Assembly (NCBI GenBank): GCA_964459385.1
Contig: CAYWLG010000004.1
Coordinates: forward strand, 62,001-126,000
DNA length: 64,000 nucleotides
Reading direction: 5' to 3'
Source: UBA6107 sp964459385
GTDB taxonomy: Bacteria > Chloroflexota > Anaerolineae > Anaerolineales > Anaerolineaceae
The translations under genes were made by a program, and so were the position numbers. Of this stretch, positions 7,879 through 16,235 are shown one piece after another; position 1 is the first letter of the stretch; each line of letters opens with the position of its first letter. The notes below the pieces were generated by a model. It was given only the letters and a program-made list of their open reading frames with translations, had not been told where the DNA came from and did no database searches.

Positions 7879-9042
7879 CTAAATTGTGAATTGATGAAAT
7901 TTGACCGGCACCCCGCCATTGATAAGCGATAGTGAGTCACCTGGCTGACCGAGCTCCAGCGCATGGATTAACTGTGAGTCGTTACACAAAATGCCCACTT
8001 TCCAGCCGGTGTAGTGTTCTCGCAGCAGTTTGCCAAAGCTGGCATAAAGATTACGCAGGTCTTTGTTGGCGCTGACACGAATGCCGTAGGGCGGGTTGGT
8101 GATGAACTGCCCCGGCCCGTCCAGTGTGGGCAGGTCAGAAATGGCATGGCAGGCAAAGCGAATGTCTGTGAGCACACCGGTGCGCGCTGCATTGGCCGAC
8201 GCCATCTCGATGGCGCCCTGGTCACGGTCTGAGCCATAAATAGCAGCCGCTGAGGGCAAGATCGCCTGGTGTGCCTGATCGAGAAGTTCCATGAATGCTT
8301 CTGGCTCGTAAATCGGCCAGTTTGAAAAGGCAAAAGAGCGGTTGATCCCCGGGGCGATATGGCGCGAGATCAGCGCTGCCTCAATGGGCAGGGTACCCGA
8401 ACCACAATACGGATCGACAAAAGGTGTTTGGCCGTCCCAGCCCGATGCCAGGATCAGGCCAGCGGCCAGTGTTTCGCGCAGGGGGGCCTTTGCCACGGCT
8501 TGCCGGTATCCGCGCCGGTGCAGCAGTTCGCCTGAACTATCCACACTAACAGTACACACGTCGTTTACCAGCCGCACGAGGATCAGTTGTTTGCTTTTGG
8601 CACCAGACTCTTTTTTTGCGGGCTGCTTAAAGTGATCTTCAATGGCGCCGGCCACACGCTCGGCCACGGCGTCTGAATGATACAGCTTGGATTTGTGGCA
8701 GGTGACCTTCACTTCCACCGCATCGCCAGGCTTGAGGAAGATATCCCAATCCAGGCGGGCCGCCTTCTTGCGCAGTTCGGCAAACGAGACAGCACGAAAC
8801 TCGCCCAGCCGCACGATGACCCGGCTGGCCGTGCGCAAATGCAGATTGCAGGCCATCACTTGCGCCAATGAGCCACTGAATTCAAGGCCGCCTTTTTCTT
8901 CGCCTGCCTGGGTAGCCTGCGATGCGCGCTGCTCTTTTTTCGGCGGCAGGGTGATGCCCAGTGCAGAGCATTCCTGCGTTAGCAGGGGTTCAAGCCCGGG
9001 GGCACAGGAGATATAAATACGCAGGTCTTGATCAGGTTTCAT
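7879..9042 (-). CDS. THUMP-domain class I rRNA methyltransferase (RlmL/YpsC type)
   Basis: 387 residues. The N-terminal half has a THUMP RNA-binding domain (region LHLRTASRVIVRLGEF to KLYHSDAVAERVAGAIEDHF); the C-terminal half is a SAM-dependent methyltransferase with VDPYCGSGTLPIEAALI (SAM loop) and the catalytic ITNPPYGIRV. The NPPY motif is that of N2-guanine methyltransferases, so 23S rRNA m2G (RlmL N-half equivalent) is the likely product. Its ATG overlaps the upstream gene's stop by four bases. Confidence 0.9.
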   Translation of the reverse strand: MKPDQDLRIYISCAPGLEPLLTQECSALGITLPPKKEQRASQATQAGEEKGGLEFSGSLAQVMACNLHLRTASRVIVRLGEFRAVSFAELRKKAARLDWDIFLKPGDAVEVKVTCHKSKLYHSDAVAERVAGAIEDHFKQPAKKESGAKSKQLILVRLVNDVCTVSVDSSGELLHRRGYRQAVAKAPLRETLAAGLILASGWDGQTPFVDPYCGSGTLPIEAALISRHIAPGINRSFAFSNWPIYEPEAFMELLDQAHQAILPSAAAIYGSDRDQGAIEMASANAARTGVLTDIRFACHAISDLPTLDGPGQFITNPPYGIRVSANKDLRNLYASFGKLLREHYTGWKVGILCNDSQLIHALELGQPGDSLSLINGGVPVKFHQFTI

Positions 9043-10787
9043 GAGGCTCTCTTTTTAGGGGAATATTTTGTTCTAGTTGGGGTGGCCCGGCGTGGAGACA
9101 TCCCTTGGCCGGTGACGAGATCTTTTTGTTTTTGCTTCTGGCTGAGATTCTTTTCCACGAAGATCGGCTGCCCGGTGAAGGGGTCTTGCTCAGTGTAGTA
9201 CATCACGCTGGCATAGGTGGAAGGGGTGGGGGTGAACACCTGCACCTGTTCAGGGTTGAGATGCAGCGCCTGTGAGGTGTAGTCGTGCAGTTTTTTCATC
9301 TCCCGCTCACTGCAGCCGGGGTAAGCCGCAATAAAGTAATAGGTGAGAAACTGATTTTTACCCGCTTCTTTTGAAAGCTTGTCAAAAGCTTCTTTGAACT
9401 GGAGCAGCGATTTCACCGCCGGTTTTCCCATCAAGGCCAGCACTTTGGCGTCAGCATGCTCGGGGGCGATCTTCATTTGGCCGGAGGTGTGGTGCTGCAC
9501 CACCTCTTGCAGGTAATTAAAACCGTGCTGTTTATCGGCCAGCACCATATCGTAGCGAACACCCGATCCCACAAAAACGCGTTTGATGCCGGGAATCTGG
9601 CGCACTTTTTTGAGCAACTGGGTCTGGCGGTTGTGGTCGATCTTTAAAACCGGGCAAATATCAGGAAAGAGGCAGCGTTTATCTGCACAGGCGCCCAGTT
9701 TTTGCTTTTTAACACATTCGATGGCGTACATGTTGGCCGTCGGTCCGCCCAGGTCTTGAATGATGCCCTTGAAACCGGGAAACCGGGTTAATTGGCTGGC
9801 TTCATCGAGAATGGAAGTTTCGCTGCGTGAAGAGACGGTGCGCCCCTCATGGACGGCAATAGCGCAGAAATTACACTCGCCGTAACAACCGCGGTGGGTT
9901 GGGATGGAGAACTGGATGGTTTCCAGCGCTTTGACCGGCCCCTGCGCCTCATAATAAGGATGCTGGTGTCGCTCGAACTGCAGCGCATAGACACGATCCA
10001 TCTCTTCTTGCGAGAGCGGCATCTGTGGCGGGTTCTGAATATAGTAGCGGTCTGCTTTGGCCTGCGCCAGCCGTTTGGCTGTGATGGCATCATTGTTGTC
10101 GTAGAAAAGACGAAACATGCGGGTAAAAGCTTCTTTATCGGCCTGACATTCTTCAAAGGAAGGCAGGGGCAGGGCGTCCTCTGGCAGGTCATGGGCTAAA
10201 TAGCTCAGGCCACGGATCTCGCGCGGGTCGCTACCCTGAGCTAGGGCTTGGGCAAGTTCTACCACGCTGCGTTCCCCCATGCCATAAAGCAGATAATCGG
10301 CTTTGGCATCAAAAAGAATGGGTGCGCGTAGTTTATCTGTCCAGTAATCGTAATGGGTGATGCGCCGCAGGCTGGCCTCGATGCCACCCAGCACAATGGG
10401 TGCCGTGTTCTTGAAGTAGCGCCGGATCAGGTTGGCATAGACCAGCACGGCGCGGTCGGGACGTCGGTTGTTGATACCACCGGGGGTGAAATCATCGGAG
10501 TGGCGTTTGCGCAGGGTGGCGGTGTAATTTGCCACCATCGAATCTACCGTGCCGCTGCTTACCCCCCAAAAGAGGGCTGGCTCTCCCAGTCGGCGAATAT
10601 CCGCATCGCTTTGGGTATCCGGCTGTGCGATCACGGCCACCTTAAAACCGGCGTTAAGCAGCACCTTGCCGATCATGGCAATGCCCGAATAGGGCGAATC
10701 AATATAGGTGTCCCCAGTGATCAGGATGACATCCAGCTTTGACCAGCCCAAGGCCGTTACTTCTTGTTGTGTGGTGGGAAGAAACAA
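9039..10787 (-). CDS. YgiQ family radical SAM protein (UPF0313)
   Basis: About 582 residues. An N-terminal cobalamin-binding-like region (LDVILITGDTYIDSPYSG) is followed by a radical SAM core with the [4Fe-4S] cysteines in CYGECNFCAIAVHEGR. The long central IQDLGGPTANMYAIEC and the C-terminal tail are typical of YgiQ; its substrate is not known. I place the start at a TTG (10787) because AGGAG lies five bases upstream; a GTG at 10793 overlaps that ribosome site. It is 51 bases after recJ and overlaps the methyltransferase gene. Confidence 0.88.
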   Translation of the reverse strand: MFLPTTQQEVTALGWSKLDVILITGDTYIDSPYSGIAMIGKVLLNAGFKVAVIAQPDTQSDADIRRLGEPALFWGVSSGTVDSMVANYTATLRKRHSDDFTPGGINNRRPDRAVLVYANLIRRYFKNTAPIVLGGIEASLRRITHYDYWTDKLRAPILFDAKADYLLYGMGERSVVELAQALAQGSDPREIRGLSYLAHDLPEDALPLPSFEECQADKEAFTRMFRLFYDNNDAITAKRLAQAKADRYYIQNPPQMPLSQEEMDRVYALQFERHQHPYYEAQGPVKALETIQFSIPTHRGCYGECNFCAIAVHEGRTVSSRSETSILDEASQLTRFPGFKGIIQDLGGPTANMYAIECVKKQKLGACADKRCLFPDICPVLKIDHNRQTQLLKKVRQIPGIKRVFVGSGVRYDMVLADKQHGFNYLQEVVQHHTSGQMKIAPEHADAKVLALMGKPAVKSLLQFKEAFDKLSKEAGKNQFLTYYFIAAYPGCSEREMKKLHDYTSQALHLNPEQVQVFTPTPSTYASVMYYTEQDPFTGQPIFVEKNLSQKQKQKDLVTGQGMSPRRATPTRTKYSPKKRAS

Positions 10788-10838
10788 GAGCACTCCTATC
10801 GCATTTGCCGATGAGAGTATACCATGCCTGGTTGAAGA

Positions 10839-13202
10839 TCAACGCGCCGGTTTATAGGCGTCAGGCAGCAGGTCCGCCACTGCTGCCGTCTTTTGATAAA
10901 GTGCCCGGTAGGCCGTCACCTCGCGGTGCAAAGCGGCCAGTTCTGTTTGGATTACCTGCAAACGCTGCGGCATTGGAGCAAGTTGTTCCGAACGGATTTC
11001 TATCTGGTCGGTTTCAGGAACCTGTGCAAAAGAGAATTGCCCCTGTGCCTGCAGTCCCTGCAAGGCGAGCAGCGCGATGCGCGGTGTGGTGGCCAAAGCG
11101 CCGGCAAGTTCGTTCAAAGGGAGCTGGATTTGCGCTTGATCGGATAACTTCTTCTTCACGAGCAGAAAACATTCTTTGATCAGCGTTTTCAGATCGTTCT
11201 CGGCCGGGAGCACAGCGAACCAGTAAATTTTCTGCGGCCTTACCTTGTCCAATACCTGCAAAAGGGTTTGTGAGGAAGCGGGAGTCGCCCAGATGACCAG
11301 CACGGATGCTTCTGTCAGATCGCTGCGTAGGTGACTGGCAATGGGGCAGTTTGCGCTTCCTTCCGACCAGATCTGGGCTTCTTGTTCAGCCACGATCTGC
11401 TGCAGGTCCTCTAGCGGGTCGTTTGAAGTGCGCAAGTCAATGTGTTGTAGATTCTTTCTGTGTTTTTGACGTCTGGTCGCGGTGCTTTCTTCAGGGCGTT
11501 CGCGATAATCGACCCACTCAAATTGAACCTCTGTCTTGCCGCGGAAGGTGTTGACCCGTGCCTTATAAGCCAGATCGAAACGGTTTTCAGGGCGCGGCAA
11601 CTCTACCCCCTGCCACCAAATCACGCGGTGCTGGGTGCCATTCTGCGCCTGGACGATCATTTGCAGGTGTTCTTTGGTCTTGCCAAACGGCATGGCTTCA
11701 GCCAGTTCCAGCGCTTGAGAGGCAAATTGCAGCGGCGGATTGCCGGGGCCGAAGGGGGCCAGCAGGTTGAGCGCGCTCAGCAGGTCAAGATCGATGTTTT
11801 CCAACTCCATCACCGCATCCACTTCGAGGCTGGGCTGCACGTCTGCTTCTTGCATCATGCGTTCTACCGAGCGGGACAGACCGCGCCGCAGCATGTCTAC
11901 ATTCTCTTCGGCTGTAGCCATGCCTGCCGCCATGGGGTGCCCGCCGAAGGTCTTCAGCAAGGCTTTGTTTTCGACCAGCGCCTGGGTGATGTTCACCCCT
12001 TCGATGGAGCGGGCCGAACCGCGCGCCATGCCGCCGCCCGTGTTCATAAGAATGGCAGGGCGATGATAGAGTTCCACCAGACGGCTGGCCACGATGCCAA
12101 CCACGCCCCCCGGCCAGCCGGGATGGGCAAGCAAAAGCAGCGCAGCATCAAGCAATTTGGGGTTTTGTTCGATCTGCGCCAGAGCGCCGCGAAAGACCTG
12201 GTCGCAGAGCAATTTGCGCTGACTGTTCAGCCCTTCGATGCTGTTGGTGGTGGTGGCGATCAGCACCGGGTCATCGCTGAGAAGATATTCCACCATCGGG
12301 TTGGCGTCGCTGAGACGCCCCACGGCGTTCATGCGTGGGGCCAGCACAAAAGAGATGGTCTCTTCGTTCACCTGATCGGGCACAATGTGGTTGTCGCTGA
12401 AAATTCGTGCGAAGGCCACACGTGGCTGGCTGCGCATGTGCTGCAAGCCACGCTGTACCAGGTAGCGTGCATCTCCGGTTAAGGTGGCAATATCCGCGAC
12501 CAGACCAAAAGCCGCCAGATCCACCAGTTCTTCAGCCTCTGCTCCGCGACCGGCTTCCAGCAGCAATTGTTCGATCACTTTATAAGCCACCCCAGAACCC
12601 GAGAGCGTGCGCAGGGGGTGATTTTCTGCGCTTAACAATTGCGGATCTACGATGGCGTAAGCGGCAGGCAGTGTTTCAGGCAGGCTGTGGTGATCGGTCA
12701 CGATCACATCCACGCCGGTTTGCATGGCATAGGCAATCGACTTGTTGGCCGAAATACCGGTGTCGCAGGTGACGATCAGGGAAATACCACTTTGCAGGAA
12801 AGTTTTAAGCGGTTCCAGCAAAATGCCGTGCGATTCCATCTCGCGGATGGGGATGTGATAGCTCACCTCTGCGCCCAGTTTGCGAAAGCCAGCCACCAAA
12901 ATTGAGGTGGAGGTTTGCCCGTCCACATCAAAATCCCCCCATACGCCGATCTTCTCTTTGTTATTGATAGCAGTCTGGATGCGTGCAACGGATCTTGCCA
13001 TGCCGAGCAATTCAGTCGCCGGGGTGGGAACGTATTCATCCGGGTAGAGGAAGGCTCGCGCTTTTTGCGGGTCGCTCAAACCGCGTCTGACCAGGGTTTG
13101 CAGCAGCAACTCCGGGCCGTCAATGGCCTGGCGAAGAGCATCGGGAATCTTGGCTGGTTTGGGCTCCACCCACTGCGGGGTAAAGTGGGCTTGCGGGCTC
13201 AT
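10839..13202 (-). CDS. recJ: Single-stranded-DNA-specific exonuclease RecJ
   Basis: 787 residues. The DHH phosphoesterase motifs are GVWGDFDVDGQTS and VIVTDHHSLPE, and the DHHA1 motif is GGMARGSARSIEGVNI. The OB-fold region follows, and an extra C-terminal ~200 residues makes it longer than the E. coli enzyme (about 577), as in several other phyla. It digests single-stranded DNA 5' to 3' in recombination and repair. Its ATG overlaps the stop of the upstream nuclease gene (ATGA), so it belongs to the helicase/nuclease operon. Confidence 0.94.
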   Translation of the reverse strand: MSPQAHFTPQWVEPKPAKIPDALRQAIDGPELLLQTLVRRGLSDPQKARAFLYPDEYVPTPATELLGMARSVARIQTAINNKEKIGVWGDFDVDGQTSTSILVAGFRKLGAEVSYHIPIREMESHGILLEPLKTFLQSGISLIVTCDTGISANKSIAYAMQTGVDVIVTDHHSLPETLPAAYAIVDPQLLSAENHPLRTLSGSGVAYKVIEQLLLEAGRGAEAEELVDLAAFGLVADIATLTGDARYLVQRGLQHMRSQPRVAFARIFSDNHIVPDQVNEETISFVLAPRMNAVGRLSDANPMVEYLLSDDPVLIATTTNSIEGLNSQRKLLCDQVFRGALAQIEQNPKLLDAALLLLAHPGWPGGVVGIVASRLVELYHRPAILMNTGGGMARGSARSIEGVNITQALVENKALLKTFGGHPMAAGMATAEENVDMLRRGLSRSVERMMQEADVQPSLEVDAVMELENIDLDLLSALNLLAPFGPGNPPLQFASQALELAEAMPFGKTKEHLQMIVQAQNGTQHRVIWWQGVELPRPENRFDLAYKARVNTFRGKTEVQFEWVDYRERPEESTATRRQKHRKNLQHIDLRTSNDPLEDLQQIVAEQEAQIWSEGSANCPIASHLRSDLTEASVLVIWATPASSQTLLQVLDKVRPQKIYWFAVLPAENDLKTLIKECFLLVKKKLSDQAQIQLPLNELAGALATTPRIALLALQGLQAQGQFSFAQVPETDQIEIRSEQLAPMPQRLQVIQTELAALHREVTAYRALYQKTAAVADLLPDAYKPAR

Positions 13203-14014
13203 TCAGCCGCCAACTGGTCAAAATCGAGGTCAAAGAGACCCTCAGCGTCGTCCTCTTCGGCTTCGCTCAGGTTTCCGGCAAGCGTGCCGCGTTCACACAG
13301 GCTGCGATAACGGCAGAACCGGCACTTGCGTTCATCGCTGGTCTTCACAAAAGCCTCTTGCGGCAAAGCAGTGATCTCTTCGATGAGTTGGGCCAGCACT
13401 TGTTCATCTTCTGAATACTGCTCCTCTGAATACGGGAACTCAAAGGGAGGAATTGCCGGGTTGGGGTACCAGTAGATCATCTTGATTTGATCCGCCTGGA
13501 TATTTTTGAATGTTTTTGTCGTTTTTGCCAGACGCGCCAGCAGAAACCGGTAAACACGGGTCTGCATTCGTTTCTGCAGGGTGGCCCGCTTTGGAGCGTG
13601 TTGCGAAGTCTTCCAGTCATAGAGGATCGCGCTGCCATTCTCTGGCACGATCAGCAGATCCATTTTGGCTACCAGACGATGCCCGGCAAAGGGGATGGAG
13701 TAGAATGCCTCACAATATTTTTCTCCGTTTATGTCATAGGGAGCCAGGAGGGTAAATTCTGCCCACCAGGCCAGCAGTTCTTTGTCGCGGCTGGATTGGG
13801 CGATGATCTCATCCGCTACGCCCGAAAACTTCTGCTGTACCATGAGGTGAAACTGTCTTCCCAGTTCCATCAGGCGTTCCTGTTCCAGCACGGGTTCTGA
13901 TTCAATGGCCGGCCATTCCAGCTTTTGGATGTGGCGCAAATAGAAGCGACGCTGGCAGTCAACGTAATCTTGCAGGTTGTTTTGGCTAAAAGAGAAGGGT
14001 TCAGGCAGCAGCAT
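13199..14014 (-). CDS. PD-(D/E)XK nuclease with AddB/Cas4-type Fe-S cysteines
   Basis: 271 residues. Catalytic residues are visible as D119 (AKMDLLIV), D133-x-K135 (LYDWKTSQ) and the QxxxY motif (Q151, Y155). Four cysteines, C20 (DYVDCQRRF) and C231-x2-C234-x5-C240 (CRFCRYRSLC), match the iron-sulfur clamp of AddB, Cas4 and Dna2 nucleases. No cas genes are near; instead it sits between a UvrD helicase and RecJ, so it is best read as the nuclease module of an AddAB-like system encoded separately. The start at 14014 has AGGAGGTG just upstream and overlaps the helicase by 14 bases; a longer frame to 14074 has no ribosome site. Confidence 0.9.
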   Translation of the reverse strand: MLLPEPFSFSQNNLQDYVDCQRRFYLRHIQKLEWPAIESEPVLEQERLMELGRQFHLMVQQKFSGVADEIIAQSSRDKELLAWWAEFTLLAPYDINGEKYCEAFYSIPFAGHRLVAKMDLLIVPENGSAILYDWKTSQHAPKRATLQKRMQTRVYRFLLARLAKTTKTFKNIQADQIKMIYWYPNPAIPPFEFPYSEEQYSEDEQVLAQLIEEITALPQEAFVKTSDERKCRFCRYRSLCERGTLAGNLSEAEEDDAEGLFDLDFDQLAAE

Positions 14015-16235
14015 TTTCCACCTCCTGCAGGGCAGCCAGTGCTTCGAGGGCGATGGCCATGCGGCTGTCTCCACGGCGGCCGCTGTTCCAGGTGATGATC
14101 AGTTCTTCGCGGGCGCGGGTGATGCCCACATAAAGCAGACGTAGCCGCTCGGCTGAATAGCCGTTGCGGGCTTCACGGGTGGCGACGCCGGATTCAAGCT
14201 CCAGACCGGCCGCATCCCCTTTAACGAGGCATTCCAACCGGGCCAGCACTTCAGCTTCAAGATTGAGACGATCTTTGACGTACCATTTTTCGCCAATGAA
14301 CTGGTCGCTCGGGTCGGCAGAAGGGAAGTCATAACTGTTGACCGAGAGCAGATAAACCCTGTCCCATTCCAACCCTTTGGCTTTGTGGTAGGTGGAGACG
14401 AAGACTTCCCCTTTGTGGTCTTCCGGGTTAAAGCCGGTATCGTCATCGGAGAACCCAATAAACCTGCGCCGGTTGGCGGCGATATCGCCCAGTTCTTCGG
14501 CAAACTGACTGAGCTGGTTTTCAGGGTGAATGCGCGCGTTGAACTCGAGCAGCAATGCCAGTTTGTGGGCAAGCGCCAGATCAGCGGGCTGGGTGAAAAG
14601 TTCCTGTGCCAGGGTGAGCAGCATCTGGTCGATGGGCAGCAGGGTAGCCTGATGCCAGCGGTGCACCGTATCACGAAAAGCGGCCAGAATTTGAATGCCT
14701 TCTTCGTTCAAAAAGCTGCGGGCATCGCTTTCAAGCCAATCGCTGCCGGGCTGGGGGTAAAGATAATCTTCCAGTTTGCTGCACGCCTTGAGCGCCGATT
14801 GCAGTTTTTCGTAAAAGGCTTTTTCTTCGGCCGCGGTTAACTGGCTGCGATAGATTTCGCCGAAGGCAGCCGCCAACTTGACCTGCTTGGACGGGTCGGC
14901 CAGGTAAAGGAGGATCTTTTCAAAGATGCGCGCGGTGCTGCGGGTGGACTCGCTGCTTTTGAGCATCTCCACTACGGGAATTTCGGCTTTTTGCAGTTCT
15001 TCAACGATCTTTTCACCATGTGCGCCGATGGGGGCCAGCACGGCCACAGTCTTTTCAGGGTTCTCCGGCAGCCATTTTTTCAGCGATTGCACCACTTTGG
15101 CAATTTCCTGTTCTGAGGTCAGTTTGGATCTGTAGATATAGATCGAATTGGGTCGGTCCGGCGGGTTGGGCTGCGGGTCATCGGGGTCGGTCGGCAGAAT
15201 ATGCGGCAGGGTCAGCGCAGTACGCAGGTTGCCATTGGGATGATCGTGCATGGTCCAGTCGATCAGATCATTGGCCATGCGAATGATGCTGCGGCTGGAA
15301 CGGCCAGAATTGGCCAGATCGCGGTGCAGCACACCGGGCTCGTGCAGGAAGTCGATCAGGTGCTGAGGCGAAGCGGTGGTGAAGGTCTCATAAATGGCCT
15401 GGTTCGGGTCGCCTACCCGTACCCAGTTGCCGCTGCTGCCCACCAGGGCACGCAGAATATCCTCCTGAATTTGCGAAGAATCCTGTGCTTCGTCTTCAAG
15501 GATGTAAGGCCAGCGATAGCGCAGTTGATTCAAATAGTCGGGGTCGCTGTTAAGCACACGATAGGCCAGGCGCACGAGATCGGCGAAATCGACCGCGTTA
15601 CGGTAATTCAGGCCGCGCTGGTAATCGGTGTAAACCTGTAAAGCCATTTCAAAGAGGGGGTCGTGAAAATTGAATTTTTGCTGCAATCCGAGCAGCGATT
15701 CGGGGTCTTGCTGCCAGTCTTTGGCCTGGCTGATGAAGTGCATATTGAGCCCTACCATCATGTCTTCCCAGTTGCGCCGGGTATCGCGGTTTAGCGGCAA
15801 ATGATCGGCCGCGATGGTTTCACTTTCCATCTCAGGGTGCGTGCGCAGATAAATGGCCGTGCTTTCTTCGATCATGCGGGTGGTCTCGGATTCATCCACG
15901 ATGGTAAAGCGTTCGCTGACGCCGGCCTTTTCAGGGTTCTCTTTGACGATGTCATGGGCCAGTCCGTGCAGGGTGCGCACGCGGTAGCCGATATCGGGCA
16001 GCAAGCCCCTTTCTTTGATAAAGCCGGCGATGCGGGTGGAAAAATTATCCACGGCCGAATTAACCAGGGTAACGATCAATATTTCCTGATCGTCTTTGAG
16101 ATTGGCATTCATGATGAGCTGCGAAGCCAGGTAAGAGAGCGTGTGCGTTTTACCGCTGCCCGGCACCGCCGATACGCCCATCCAACCGGAGCGATATTTG
16201 AGGATCTCTGCCTGCATGGGGCGCGGCTTAAACAT
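14001..16235 (-). CDS. UvrD/Rep-family SF1A DNA helicase
   Basis: 744 residues with the full set of helicase motifs: Q/I region (RPMQAEILK, then SAVPGSGKTHTLSYL), II (ILEDEAQDSSQIQ), III (RVGDPNQAIYETF), V (VSTYHKAKGLEWDRVYLL) and VI (LLYVGITRAREELIITW). It has no fused nuclease domain, unlike AddA. Together with the AddB-like protein upstream (8-base overlap) and the separate nuclease downstream (14-base overlap) it probably forms the motor of a double-strand-break end-processing complex. Confidence 0.93.
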   Translation of the reverse strand: MFKPRPMQAEILKYRSGWMGVSAVPGSGKTHTLSYLASQLIMNANLKDDQEILIVTLVNSAVDNFSTRIAGFIKERGLLPDIGYRVRTLHGLAHDIVKENPEKAGVSERFTIVDESETTRMIEESTAIYLRTHPEMESETIAADHLPLNRDTRRNWEDMMVGLNMHFISQAKDWQQDPESLLGLQQKFNFHDPLFEMALQVYTDYQRGLNYRNAVDFADLVRLAYRVLNSDPDYLNQLRYRWPYILEDEAQDSSQIQEDILRALVGSSGNWVRVGDPNQAIYETFTTASPQHLIDFLHEPGVLHRDLANSGRSSRSIIRMANDLIDWTMHDHPNGNLRTALTLPHILPTDPDDPQPNPPDRPNSIYIYRSKLTSEQEIAKVVQSLKKWLPENPEKTVAVLAPIGAHGEKIVEELQKAEIPVVEMLKSSESTRSTARIFEKILLYLADPSKQVKLAAAFGEIYRSQLTAAEEKAFYEKLQSALKACSKLEDYLYPQPGSDWLESDARSFLNEEGIQILAAFRDTVHRWHQATLLPIDQMLLTLAQELFTQPADLALAHKLALLLEFNARIHPENQLSQFAEELGDIAANRRRFIGFSDDDTGFNPEDHKGEVFVSTYHKAKGLEWDRVYLLSVNSYDFPSADPSDQFIGEKWYVKDRLNLEAEVLARLECLVKGDAAGLELESGVATREARNGYSAERLRLLYVGITRAREELIITWNSGRRGDSRMAIALEALAALQEVENAAA

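Noticed and set aside
8980..9005. GGTTCAAGCCC, like a tRNA T-arm
   Set aside because: It lies inside the THUMP methyltransferase gene and has no acceptor stem, anticodon arm or CCA partner around it.
11460..12482. A 340-codon open frame antisense to recJ
   Set aside because: It is fully inside recJ on the opposite strand, has no recognisable domain and no ribosome site, and has the arginine/histidine-rich look of a codon shadow.
13199..14014. Cas4, that is, part of a CRISPR adaptation module
   Set aside because: The cysteine pattern fits Cas4 as well as AddB, but no cas1, cas2 or repeat array is present, and the flanking genes are a helicase and RecJ.
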